A stretch of DNA of 7,870 bases from an uncultured bacterium (lineage in GTDB: Bacteria; Krumholzibacteriota; Krumholzibacteriia; LZORAL124-64-63): the NCBI GenBank assembly GCA_903847545.1, contig CAINDZ010000723.1, positions 1 to 7,870 of the forward strand, written 5' to 3'. Shown here in pieces: positions 1 through 6,980 of this stretch. The notes under the pieces are model-generated. The model did no database searches. It was not told the DNA's origin and saw only the letters and a list, made by a program, of their open reading frames with translations. Position 1 is the stretch's first letter. Every line of letters starts with the position of its first letter. The position numbers and the translations under genes were made by a program.

Positions 1-1890
1 GGTCAGCAGGCGGCCCGGCAGCGAGACGCCCGGGACCTCCTGCCGCTCGCGGTCGAGGGCGTTGGTCAACAGCGCCTCGGCGAACCAGCCCGTCGGACCC
101 GTCCAGTCGGCGCGCAGGTCGACACCCGCCTGGTGCCGGAAGGCGTCGGGACCGCCATCGTGGGCCAGGTAGCGCACCGTGGCGCCGCACCCGACGGCCG
201 GGGTGAGCGCCGCGCGAAGCTGCGCCGTCGCCACGCCGCGCGGCGCCAGCAGCGCGTACTTGCCCTGGTATCCGGACAACAGCGTCGTGTCGGCCTGCAG
301 CCAGGTCCAGCCGATGGTGGCGCCGTGGCCGCGGGCATGGCGCCAGCCCGCCTGGGTCTCGGCCCCCCGCACGGTGGCCTCGGCCACGTTCAGCACGCGC
401 CACAGCGTCTCGCCCTCGCCGCGGGCCCACTCGATGCGGTCCTTCTCGCGGCGCTCGAACCAGGTGGCCGAGGCGAACCACGGGCCGTGGTCCAGCGCCA
501 GGCCGCCGTCCCAGGTCCAGCCGCGCTCGGGGGCCAGGCCGGGGTTGCCCTGGTTGGCGGGGTCGACGTAGTAGAGGTCGGTGAACGTCGGCACGCGGAA
601 GGCGCTGCCGGCGCCGGCGCGCGCGACCAGGCCGCCGCGGACCCGGTACGAGAACGCGGCGCTGCCCGAGCCGTTGGCCGCGTAGCCATCGCGACCGTCC
701 ACGCGCAGCCCGGCCTGCCAGAACAGCCGGTCGCCGTGCCCGTCCAGCTCGGCGCTGAGGGCCGCCTGCCGCCGGACGTGGCGGCCGAGCGCCGTCGCCG
801 CGGCGCCCCCGCGGATGCCGCGGCTGTCGATGTCCTCCCACGCGCCCTCCACGCCCACGGCCAGCGTCCGCTGCGCCCCGAGGTCGACGAGCGCGCGCAG
901 CTCGGCGCCGATGCGCCGGGTCAGGTGGTCGTTGGCGTACGACGAGGGGTTCTCGCGGCGCAGCCAGAAGCGGTCGCGATGCGTGCGCACCGACACGCGC
1001 GGCTCGATCGCCACGCCGTGGCCGAGGCTGCCGCGGGCACGCGCCCAGCCCAGGAAGGTGCGCGTCGCCTCGTAGGAGGGGAACGGCGCGTAGAAATCGC
1101 GCGCCCCGAACGCGCGATCGGCCAGTCCCGCGAACGCGTCGACGTCCCAGCCGCCCCAGCGGTCGGTGGTGCGGCAGGTGGCGGTCGTCGCCCGCGCGTC
1201 GGCGCCGGCCCACGCCTCGCCGCCGCCGGCGACAGGCGCGCGGTGGCCGTCGGTCACGAAGCGGCCCAGCGACAGCCGCGTGCGCCCGCCGTCGGCGCCG
1301 TGCGCGGCCAGGTCCAGGCTGCCGCGCGCGGCCCAGGTGCCGTCGCCGCCGCCGGTCAGCGCGAACCGGCCGCCGTCGCGGTACGCGGGCTCGCGGGTCA
1401 CCACGTTGAGCGTGCCGCCGAAGGCGCCCGAGCCGTACAGCGTCGAACCGTAGCCGGGCAGCACCTCCAGGCGCGCCACGTCGCCCAGGTCCAGCGGCAG
1501 GTCGAGCAGGTGATGGCCTGTCTGCGGGTCGCCGGCCGCGACGCCGTCGACGAGCACCAGCACTTGGTCGAACGTCGAGCCGCGGATGGTCAGGTCGCCC
1601 TGCACGCCGTACTGCTGCCGCTGCCCGACGATGACCCCGGGCACGGCCTGCAGCGCCTCGTTCACCGAGCGCGCCGGCGCCTCGGCCAGTTCGGCCGAAC
1701 CCACGACGCGCACCGGGCGCACCAGCCCGGGCAGCGCAGCCGGCACGCGCGAACCGACGACCTCGACGACCGGCGCCACCAGCACCGAATCGGTCACGGC
1801 GACCGGCTCCTGCGCGCGCGCGGCGGGATCGCCGCCCAGCACGGCGACGGCGGCCGCCGAAAGTGACACGAATGCGAGGCGCCTGTTCAT
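1..1890 (-). CDS. TonB-dependent outer-membrane receptor (C-terminus cut by window edge)
   Basis: An outer-membrane beta-barrel that would import a ligand (siderophore, cobalamin or similar) using TonB-ExbBD energy. The minus-strand frame is open from the ATG at 1890 to base 1, 630 codons without a stop. Residues 1-26 form a signal peptide (MNRR, hydrophobic core, ARA before QEP). A weak TonB-box-like APVVEVVGSR lies at 39-48. The plug spans about 45-166, with TIRGSTFDQVLVLVDG at 101-116, DPQTGHH at 121-127 and YGSGAFGGTLNVVTR at 152-166. The remainder is aromatic-rich barrel. The last visible residues, PGVSLPGRLLT, match the conserved 'PGR' stretch just before the final strand, so perhaps 8-12 residues are missing. 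A GGAAGGGA-like Shine-Dalgarno sequence is 7 nt upstream. The plug resembles BtuB-like receptors, but the ligand cannot be assigned. It lies 40 nt downstream of the phosphatase gene, probably in one transcript. Confidence 0.93.
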   Translation of the reverse strand, partial: MNRRLAFVSLSAAAVAVLGGDPAARAQEPVAVTDSVLVAPVVEVVGSRVPAALPGLVRPVRVVGSAELAEAPARSVNEALQAVPGVIVGQRQQYGVQGDLTIRGSTFDQVLVLVDGVAAGDPQTGHHLLDLPLDLGDVARLEVLPGYGSTLYGSGAFGGTLNVVTREPAYRDGGRFALTGGGDGTWAARGSLDLAAHGADGGRTRLSLGRFVTDGHRAPVAGGGEAWAGADARATTATCRTTDRWGGWDVDAFAGLADRAFGARDFYAPFPSYEATRTFLGWARARGSLGHGVAIEPRVSVRTHRDRFWLRRENPSSYANDHLTRRIGAELRALVDLGAQRTLAVGVEGAWEDIDSRGIRGGAAATALGRHVRRQAALSAELDGHGDRLFWQAGLRVDGRDGYAANGSGSAAFSYRVRGGLVARAGAGSAFRVPTFTDLYYVDPANQGNPGLAPERGWTWDGGLALDHGPWFASATWFERREKDRIEWARGEGETLWRVLNVAEATVRGAETQAGWRHARGHGATIGWTWLQADTTLLSGYQGKYALLAPRGVATAQLRAALTPAVGCGATVRYLAHDGGPDAFRHQAGVDLRADWTGPTGWFAEALLTNALDRERQEVPGVSLPGRLLT

Positions 1891-1897
1891 CGTGGGA

Positions 1898-1903
1898 TCC
1901 CTT
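1898..1903 (-). promoter_or_regulatory. Ribosome binding site of the TonB-dependent receptor
   Basis: Read on the minus strand this is AAGGGA, 7 nt before the ATG at 1890. It supports that start, which gives a typical signal peptide. It overlaps the perfect palindrome GGGATCCC (1894-1901), which could partly mask the site in RNA, although four base pairs is little. Confidence 0.55.
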
Positions 1904-1930
1904 CCCGTTGCCCGTCGTCGATGCGGGGGT

Positions 1931-4276
1931 TCAGTCCTGGCGGCGGATGACCACCAGGGTGATGTCGTCGGATTGCGCCACGCCGCGCGTGTGGTCGGCG
2001 ACGGCGGCCAGGATCGCGTCCTGGATGCCGCTGGCCGGCAGGTGGCTGTTGCGGGTGATGACGTCGCAGAGCCGTTCCTCGCCGAACATCGCCTCGGGGT
2101 CCTCCTCGTCGGCGCCGGGGCTGACCGCCTCGGTGATGCCGTCGGTGTACATCACGATGACCTCGCCCGGCCCCAGGTCGATGGTGTCCTGCTGGTACAC
2201 CATGTCGCCGACCATGCCAAGCAGCAGGCCGCCCGTGGTCAGGCGCTGCAGCGAGCCGTCGCGGCGCAGCACCAGCGGCGGGTTGTGGCCCGCGTTGGTG
2301 CAGGTAAAGCGTCCGGTGGCGGTCTCGAGCACGCCGTAGAAGAATGTCGCGAACATGTGCGCGTCGGTCGACCGCACGAGCAGGTCGTTCACGCGCTGCA
2401 CGACGCCCGCCACGGTGCCCGGGTGCAGCACCTGGCCGTGCAGGCTGGCCTGCAGGTTCGACATCAGCAGCGCCGCCGGCATGCCCTTGCCCGAGACGTC
2501 GCCGATGGCGATGCCGATGGCGTCCTCGCCCTGCACCAGGAAGTCGTAGTAGTCGCCGCCGATCTCGCGGCTGGGGATGCTGGCCCCGGTCACCTCGAAG
2601 CCGGGCACCTGCGGCTGGCTGCCCGGCAGCAGGCGCATCTGGATGGCCCGCGCGGTGGCCAGTTCCTGCTTGAGGCGGTCGTTGGCCAGCGCGATCTCGC
2701 GGCCGTGCTTCACCGCCAGGGTCATCTCGTTGAAGCTGCGCGCGAGGTCCCCGAACTCGTCCTCGTTGGGGATCCGGATCACCGTGTCCAGGTCGCCGGC
2801 GGCCAGGGCCTGCGTGCCGCGGTGCAGTTCGTGCACGCCGGTGACGATGCCCTCGCTGATGCGGACGCCGAAGAACAGCGCGAAGCCCTCGATGACCAGG
2901 AACAGGAAGGCCAGCAGCGCCAGCGCGGCAACCACCGCGATGTTGATGTTGGACTCGCCCTTGAGGAAGTCGGCCTTGAGGTCCGCCGAGCCGACGCGCA
3001 GGCGGATGAAGAGGTCGTCGCTCTCCAGGCGGCTGCCCACCAGCTCGCCGACGCGGAGCATGGTGCCGCCGAAATACGCGGCGTCGCTGAAGAAGCCGCC
3101 GGTCGTCGCGGGGTCGCGGTAGCTGGCCTCGATGCGGTCGACCGAACCGAGGGTGTCGTCGACGGAAAACGCGACGCCCTCGTCGTTGTCGGTGCGACCG
3201 CCTCCGAACACGAGCCCGACGTGGAGGATGCGCGACAACTCGGTCATCGGCTTGCGGCCGAGTTGCCAACCCTGCGCGCGCGGCGCGTCCGAGTCGAGCC
3301 CCTGCCACCTGATGAGCCACACGCCGCGGTCCGCGACGAACCAGCCGGTCGTATCCGCGGGCACGGCGGCAGCCGCGACGGCGCGCGCAGCGGCGGCGCC
3401 GCCGGGGGCAGCCGCGCGGGCCGGCTCGTCCAGCACGTCCTCCTGCGCCCGGTCGATGATCGAGCGCCGCAGCGCCCCGGCCATGGTCGGCGCCCACTTT
3501 GGCGCCCCGCCGGCAGGGTCGGGCCAGGTGAACGTGCTGTCGAAGAGGGCCGGCGCCAGGTCGACGCCCTGCGCCGCCAGGCCCCGCCAGCTCTCGAGCG
3601 TGGCGCGTGCGCGCGCGGCGCGGGCGCCGCCGAGACCGGCGTAGACCGTCGCGAGGCCCAGCGCGATGACCAGCAGCAGCGGCACGATGCCGATCAGCAC
3701 CGCGCTCACGGCCAGCTTCGGGCGCAGCCGCAGGAAGTGCAGGCGCATGTTCATCGCCAGGTGGAACATCGAGTTGGCCCAGAACAGGGCCAGCGACATC
3801 TGGCCCCACATGCCGAGGGCCCGCAGCGGGGCGACCGGGTTGTCCGCGGCCAGCTTGTCGAAGCGCACCATCGCGACCAGCAGGACCAGCGACAGGGCGC
3901 CCAGCGCGAAGCCGACCGCGCGGCGCCGGTCCGACACGTGCCGCCAGCAGCGGTAGCGGCGCAGCGTGAGGAAGAAGCCCGACCACACGAAGCCGAGCAC
4001 CAGGCCCGGCTCGCCGGCCAGCAGAACGAGACAGGCGGCGCCGGGCAGCGACCAGGTCCAGAAGCGGCGCAGGCGGGTGTCGAGCAGGGTGAAGCGGGCC
4101 GCCGAAAGCCACGCGGCGCCGATCAACAGGCCCATCAGGGCCTGCACCCAGCGCCCGTCGCCCGCGCCGGCCAGCGCCTGCAGGCCCATCAGGACGGCCG
4201 CGCCCGCGAGCAGCGCCACGCCGGTCAGCAGGCCTCGCCACGCGGCCACGGGCGCCTTCCAGTTCAGTTCGTTCAC
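1931..4276 (-). CDS. Membrane-bound RsbU/SpoIIE-type PP2C serine phosphatase with HAMP domain
   Basis: A 781-residue polytopic signalling phosphatase; family members dephosphorylate anti-sigma-factor antagonists or other phosphoserine proteins. About five membrane segments lie in residues 14-215. An extracytoplasmic region of about 216-445 follows, then a membrane segment at 446-471 (AVVAALALLAFLFLVIEGFA). HAMP spans about 472-525 (DEFGDLARSFNEM) and a short coiled linker runs to 548. The PP2C/SpoIIE domain occupies about 550-779. Its metal-binding acids are present: GGDYYD 573-578, GDVSGKG 592-598, YTDGITEA 710-717 and QSDDITL 768-774, along with NAGHNPP 661-667. I chose the GTG at 4276 because AAGGAG lies 10 nt upstream and the first membrane segment follows naturally; the frame stays open to 4873 only because of high GC. 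An Ala-rich stretch at 284-307 looks like disordered linker. No anti-sigma factor or STAS partner is in the window, so the target is unknown. Confidence 0.9.
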   Translation of the reverse strand: MNELNWKAPVAAWRGLLTGVALLAGAAVLMGLQALAGAGDGRWVQALMGLLIGAAWLSAARFTLLDTRLRRFWTWSLPGAACLVLLAGEPGLVLGFVWSGFFLTLRRYRCWRHVSDRRRAVGFALGALSLVLLVAMVRFDKLAADNPVAPLRALGMWGQMSLALFWANSMFHLAMNMRLHFLRLRPKLAVSAVLIGIVPLLLVIALGLATVYAGLGGARAARARATLESWRGLAAQGVDLAPALFDSTFTWPDPAGGAPKWAPTMAGALRRSIIDRAQEDVLDEPARAAAPGGAAAARAVAAAAVPADTTGWFVADRGVWLIRWQGLDSDAPRAQGWQLGRKPMTELSRILHVGLVFGGGRTDNDEGVAFSVDDTLGSVDRIEASYRDPATTGGFFSDAAYFGGTMLRVGELVGSRLESDDLFIRLRVGSADLKADFLKGESNINIAVVAALALLAFLFLVIEGFALFFGVRISEGIVTGVHELHRGTQALAAGDLDTVIRIPNEDEFGDLARSFNEMTLAVKHGREIALANDRLKQELATARAIQMRLLPGSQPQVPGFEVTGASIPSREIGGDYYDFLVQGEDAIGIAIGDVSGKGMPAALLMSNLQASLHGQVLHPGTVAGVVQRVNDLLVRSTDAHMFATFFYGVLETATGRFTCTNAGHNPPLVLRRDGSLQRLTTGGLLLGMVGDMVYQQDTIDLGPGEVIVMYTDGITEAVSPGADEEDPEAMFGEERLCDVITRNSHLPASGIQDAILAAVADHTRGVAQSDDITLVVIRRQD

Positions 4277-4286
4277 GGGCGGCCGG

Positions 4287-4292
4287 CTCCTT
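4287..4292 (-). promoter_or_regulatory. Ribosome binding site fixing the GTG start of the PP2C phosphatase
   Basis: The minus strand reads AAGGAG, an almost ideal Shine-Dalgarno sequence, 10 nt before GTG at 4276. It decides the start against the much longer open frame, which has no comparable site further upstream and would run antisense through the neighbouring gene. Confidence 0.7.
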
Positions 4293-4339
4293 GTGGGTTT
4301 CCCGGGCAGGGGGCCGCGCCATGGTAACCGGGGGCCGGG

Positions 4340-4378
4340 CCGCCGCCAAGCGGCGGGTTGCCCGCCGGGCCGGCGGGC
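4340..4378. repeat. Two tandem GC hairpins in the divergent intergenic region
   Basis: Hairpin 1 has a 6-bp perfect stem, CCGCCG (4340-4345) with CGGCGG (4351-4356), around a 5-nt loop. Hairpin 2 has a 7-bp perfect stem, GCCCGCC (4360-4366) with GGCGGGC (4372-4378), around a 5-nt loop. Only 3 nt separate them. Neither is followed by a T run on either strand, so they are poor intrinsic terminators. They could be an operator or an RNA structure in a 5' leader, but chance is a real alternative at this GC content. Confidence 0.35.
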
Positions 4379-4416
4379 GATACGTTGGCGGGGTCCCTCC
4401 CCGCCGCCTGCAGCCG

Positions 4417-4422
4417 AAAGGA
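4417..4422 (+). promoter_or_regulatory. Ribosome binding site fixing the GTG start of the DUF4254 gene
   Basis: AAAGGA lies 7 nt before the GTG at 4430. The alternative ATG at 4358 would add 24 residues with no family character, translated from the hairpin region, so the GTG is preferred. Confidence 0.6.
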
Positions 4423-4429
4423 CGCGCCC

Positions 4430-5086
4430 GTGAAATCCGCCCAGCCCGACCCGGCCTCGCTGCTGCCCCCGTCGTTCGCCGCCGTGGCTCCCGTCCTGGA
4501 CGAGGTCATCGAGCGCTGGCACGGCGCCGACGCCGGCCTCGACGGCTGGACCGACGTCGTGGCGACGCTGCCCCCGCGCGAGCCCGAGGGCTGGGCGCGC
4601 CTGGTCGAGCACCTGCAGCTGATCAACACCTTCCAGTGGCACGAGGAGGACCGCAGCCGCGCCCACGGCGCCGGCGACACGGTCCTGGCGGGCGTCAAGC
4701 GCTCCATCGACGACTCGAACCGCCGCCGCGTGCAGGCCGTCGACCGCCTGGACGCCGTCATCCACGCCGGCTTCTCGGAGCTGGGCGTGATCGACCCCGA
4801 CGCGCCGCTGAACAGCGAGTCGCCGGGCAGCATCATCGACCGGCTGAGCGTGCTGGCGCTGAAGGCGTGGCATGCGGCCGAGGCCGTCGTCGAGGCGGCG
4901 CCGGCCGACCGGCGCGCGATGCAGGACCGCCTGGCGATGCTGCGCGAGCAGCAGCGCGACCTCGGCGGCTGCCTCGACGCGCTGCTGGCGGGCATCCGCG
5001 AGGGGCGCGTGGGACTGAAGCTGTACCGGCAGATCAAGCTGTACCGGGATGCGGAGACCGGCCGGCTGGTGGCCGACCTCGACTGA
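4430..5086 (+). CDS. DUF4254 domain protein, function unknown
   Basis: A 218-residue soluble, largely helical protein. I recognise it as DUF4254 from three blocks. The first is INTFQWHEEDRSR at 65-77, the W-H-x-E-D signature, followed by a VKRSIDDSNRRR helix at 89-100. The second is LNSESPGSIIDRLSVLALK at 127-145. The third is the tail LKLYRQIKLYRD at 196-207. There is no signal peptide or membrane segment, so it is probably cytoplasmic. The family is conserved but has no established biochemical role that I know of. The conserved His/Glu/Asp cluster at 71-74 could bind a metal or form an active site (inference). It is transcribed away from the phosphatase and converges on ispD. The GTG start is chosen for its ribosome binding site. 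Length is consistent with a complete family member. Confidence 0.82.
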   Translation: MKSAQPDPASLLPPSFAAVAPVLDEVIERWHGADAGLDGWTDVVATLPPREPEGWARLVEHLQLINTFQWHEEDRSRAHGAGDTVLAGVKRSIDDSNRRRVQAVDRLDAVIHAGFSELGVIDPDAPLNSESPGSIIDRLSVLALKAWHAAEAVVEAAPADRRAMQDRLAMLREQQRDLGGCLDALLAGIREGRVGLKLYRQIKLYRDAETGRLVADLD

Positions 5087-5098
5087 GGCGCGCGCCTC
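5085..5098. terminator. Perfect palindrome between convergent DUF4254 and ispD genes
   Basis: The 14-nt sequence GAGGCGCGCGCCTC is its own reverse complement. It starts inside the DUF4254 stop codon and ends just before the ispD stop on the other strand. In RNA from either strand it can form a 5-bp stem with a GCGC tetraloop. The position suits a bidirectional terminator, but there is no U tract, the stem is short, and the role is inference. Confidence 0.35.
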
Positions 5099-5806
5099 CT
5101 ATTCGGCCAGCAGGTCCGCCGCCCGGCGCCAGTCGCCCTCGGTGGTCACCTTCCAGTTCGAGACCTCGCCGTCGACCACCGCGGGGTCGTGCCCGCGAGC
5201 GGCGAGCAGGCCGCCATCGTCCGTGAACTGGGCCCCGCTGGCCGCGGCCCAGGCGTGGGCCTCGCGCAGCTGTTCCCACCGGAAGACCTGCGGCGTCTGC
5301 ACGGCCAGCAGTTCGTCGCGCGCCAGGTAGCGCCCGCGCCCCTGCTCGCTGTGCACGATGGTGTCGGGCACCGGCACCCCCGGCACCGCGCCGCCGCGCG
5401 CCGCCGCCGCCTCGCACAGCCGCGCCAGCAGCGCCGCGCTGGCGAACGGTCGCGCGGCGTCGTGGATCGCCACGAGGTCGCCCGGCGCGGGCCCCACCTT
5501 CGCCTCCAGCGCGAGCAGGCCGTTCCAGGTCGAGGCTGTGCGCGTGTCGCCGGCATCGGCCAGCGCCAGCGGCAGGTCGAGGCCGGCCAGCTCGACCGCC
5601 AGCCGATGGTGCCAGGCCGCGGGCGCGGTGACGGCCAGCGAGGACGGGCGCGCCTCCGATCCCGGCGCGCAGAACGTGTCGATGGCCACGCGCAGCAGCA
5701 TGCCGCGCCCCGTGGGCCGGAACTGCTTGGGCACCTCGCCGCCGCCGGCCGCCCGCAGGCCGCGGCCGCCGGCAACGACCAGCAGGTGCAGCACGGGCGC
5801 GCTCAC
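5099..5806 (-). CDS. ispD: 2-C-methyl-D-erythritol 4-phosphate cytidylyltransferase
   Basis: IspD joins CTP and 2-C-methyl-D-erythritol 4-phosphate to make 4-diphosphocytidyl-2-C-methyl-D-erythritol, the third step of the MEP isoprenoid pathway, in the cytoplasm. The 235-residue product has the usual family length and landmarks. The nucleotide loop is AGGRGLR (12-18) with PKQ at 26-28. GDTRTAS at 86-92 matches the G-x-x-R-x-x-S element. The signature IHDAARPF is at 114-121. PDTI (147-150), TPQVF (171-175), TDD (195-197) and NWKVT (217-221) follow. The Arg of the glycine loop (R18) and the two usual lysines (K27, K219) are present. The start is GTG at 5806, overlapping the radA stop as GTGA, with GAGG 7 nt upstream inside radA, so translation is probably coupled. 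ispF, a frequent neighbour, is not in the window. Confidence 0.93.
   Translation of the reverse strand: MSAPVLHLLVVAGGRGLRAAGGGEVPKQFRPTGRGMLLRVAIDTFCAPGSEARPSSLAVTAPAAWHHRLAVELAGLDLPLALADAGDTRTASTWNGLLALEAKVGPAPGDLVAIHDAARPFASAALLARLCEAAAARGGAVPGVPVPDTIVHSEQGRGRYLARDELLAVQTPQVFRWEQLREAHAWAAASGAQFTDDGGLLAARGHDPAVVDGEVSNWKVTTEGDWRRAADLLAE
5803..5806 (-). other. GTGA start/stop overlap coupling radA to ispD
   Basis: On the minus strand the four bases read GTGA: the ispD GTG (5806-5804) overlaps the radA TGA (5805-5803). A GAGG at 5817-5814 sits 7 nt before the GTG. This is the usual arrangement for termination-reinitiation coupling within an operon. Confidence 0.75.
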
Positions 5807-6978
5807 GGCGTGGCCTCGTGCGCGCGGCGTGACGCCGGCGCCGGCTGCATGACCAGCGCCACGGCCTCCTCAACGCTGGTGACCGTCGCCAGCTCGAGCC
5901 CCTTGACCCCGCGCGGCTTGCGCCCGGCGACGGCGGCCAGCACGGCGCGCGTGAAGCCGTGCCCGGCGGCCTCGCGCAGGCGGGCCTCCAGCTCGCTGAC
6001 GCCGCGCACCTCGCCGGTCAACCCCACCTCGCCCAGCACGAGCGTGCCCTCGGGCACCGGCCGCTCGCGCAGCGACGACGCCAGCGCCGCGACCACCGCC
6101 AGGTCGGCGCCGGGGTCGTCGACGCGGCCGCCGCCGGCCACCTTCACGAAGATGTCGCAGCCCGCCAGGTCCAGCCCCGCGCGCTTCTCGAGGATGGCCG
6201 CCAGCAGCGCCACGCGCTTGCTGTCGATGCCCTGCACCACGCGCTGCGGCGTGCCGTAGCGCGCCGGCGAGACCAGCGCCTGCACCTCGACCAGGAACGT
6301 GCGCGATCCGTTCTTCACCGCGCACACGGCCGCGCCCGGCTCGACGCCGCGCCGCCCGCTCAGGAACATCAGCCCCGCCTGGTCGACCGGCGCCAGGCCG
6401 TCGCCGCGCATCTCCATCACGGCCAGCTCGCCCGTGGTGCCGAAGCGGTTCTTCACGGCGCGCACCATGCGGATCGCCCCGCCGCCGCTGCCCTCGAAGT
6501 ACAGCACGGTGTCGACCATGTGCTCGAGCAGCTTGGGCCCCGCCAGGTCGCCGGTCTTGGTGACGTGGCCGACCAGGAAGACGGGCCAGCCCGTGCGCCG
6601 CGCGAAGTCGGCCAGCACGCCGCCGCAGTAGCGGATCTGTGTGGGGCTGCCGGGGTAGGCGTCGACGACGTCGCTGTGCAGCGTCTGGATGGAGTCGGCG
6701 ATGATGACCGTCGGCGGCGCGGGCGCGTCGGCCGGCCCCAGTTCGTCGCCCAGCGCCGCGAGGATCGTCTCGAGGTGCACCTCGGGGAGGATGAGGAAGC
6801 CCTCCTCGCGGTCGGGCCTGAATCCCAGGCGCTCGGCGCGCATGCGGATCTGCGCCGGCGACTCCTCGCCCGCCACGTAAATGACGCGCAGGCCCTGCCG
6901 CACCCACCACAGGCCCAGCCCGGTCAGCAGGGTCGACTTGCCGACGCCGGGCTCGCCCCCCAGCAGCACGACCTGGCT
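5803..6978 (-). CDS. radA: DNA repair protein RadA, 5'-truncated at an IS630 junction
   Basis: RadA (Sms) is a RecA-like ATPase that helps process recombination and branch-migration intermediates. The visible 391 residues hold the RecA/KaiC-like core and the Lon-like C-terminal domain. Counting from the first retained codon at 6978, Walker A GGEPGVGKST is at 7-16, Walker B VIIADSIQ at 91-98, GHVTKTG at 137-143, the RadA hallmark KNRFG at 176-180, and DDPGADLAV in the Lon-like domain at 287-295. Missing are the C4 zinc finger and everything up to six residues before Walker A, about 90 residues judged from where this motif falls in known RadA proteins. Upstream of 6979 the frame continues only into transposase DNA in antisense. 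The apparent GTG at 6969 inside Walker A is not a plausible start. If the junction is biological, the gene is broken and ispD has lost its upstream promoter. If it is an assembly join, the real gene is whole. Confidence 0.92.
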   Translation of the reverse strand, partial: SQVVLLGGEPGVGKSTLLTGLGLWWVRQGLRVIYVAGEESPAQIRMRAERLGFRPDREEGFLILPEVHLETILAALGDELGPADAPAPPTVIIADSIQTLHSDVVDAYPGSPTQIRYCGGVLADFARRTGWPVFLVGHVTKTGDLAGPKLLEHMVDTVLYFEGSGGGAIRMVRAVKNRFGTTGELAVMEMRGDGLAPVDQAGLMFLSGRRGVEPGAAVCAVKNGSRTFLVEVQALVSPARYGTPQRVVQGIDSKRVALLAAILEKRAGLDLAGCDIFVKVAGGGRVDDPGADLAVVAALASSLRERPVPEGTLVLGEVGLTGEVRGVSELEARLREAAGHGFTRAVLAAVAGRKPRGVKGLELATVTSVEEAVALVMQPAPASRRAHEATP

Positions 6979-6980
6979 GC

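Larger units (their letters stand above)
4277..4429. other. Divergent intergenic region between the phosphatase and DUF4254 genes
   Basis: These 153 nt must carry the 5' signals of both divergent genes. They hold a ribosome binding site at each end and two adjacent GC hairpins. On the plus strand, TTGCCC (4358-4363) and ATACGT (4380-4385) are 16 nt apart and could be a poor sigma-70-like pair, with the second hairpin filling the spacer. The match is weak. I see no clear promoter for the minus-strand gene. Confidence 0.4.

Noticed and set aside
133..1866. Long plus-strand open frame of 577 codons
   Set aside because: It is antisense to the TonB-dependent receptor, is composed of Arg/Ala/Gly/Val-rich sequence with no domain, and is open only because GC-rich DNA has few stops. 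The minus-strand product has a signal peptide, plug and barrel.
1..1890. Specific assignment of the receptor as the cobalamin receptor BtuB
   Set aside because: The plug motifs are shared by many TonB-dependent receptors. No cobalamin riboswitch or cobalamin genes are seen in the window, and the 40-nt upstream gap is too short for a riboswitch.
1891..1930. GGGATCCC palindrome as a terminator or operator between phosphatase and receptor
   Set aside because: Eight bases giving a four-base-pair self-complement is too short to be a terminator and overlaps the ribosome binding site. No further structure supports it.
1586..4327. Plus-strand open frame of 913 codons
   Set aside because: It runs antisense to the receptor start and the whole phosphatase gene, and its product is His/Gln/Arg/Ala-rich low-complexity sequence. 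The phosphatase on the other strand has all its catalytic motifs.
4277..4873. N-terminal extension of the phosphatase by 199 residues
   Set aside because: The frame stays open but lies antisense to the DUF4254 gene, has no domain, and the GTG at 4276 has an excellent ribosome binding site directly before it.
5803..6969. A complete short RadA starting at the GTG at 6969
   Set aside because: The start would fall two residues before the Walker A glycines and would lack the strand leading into the P-loop. Family sequence continues three codons further upstream (SQV), so this is a truncation, not a short form.
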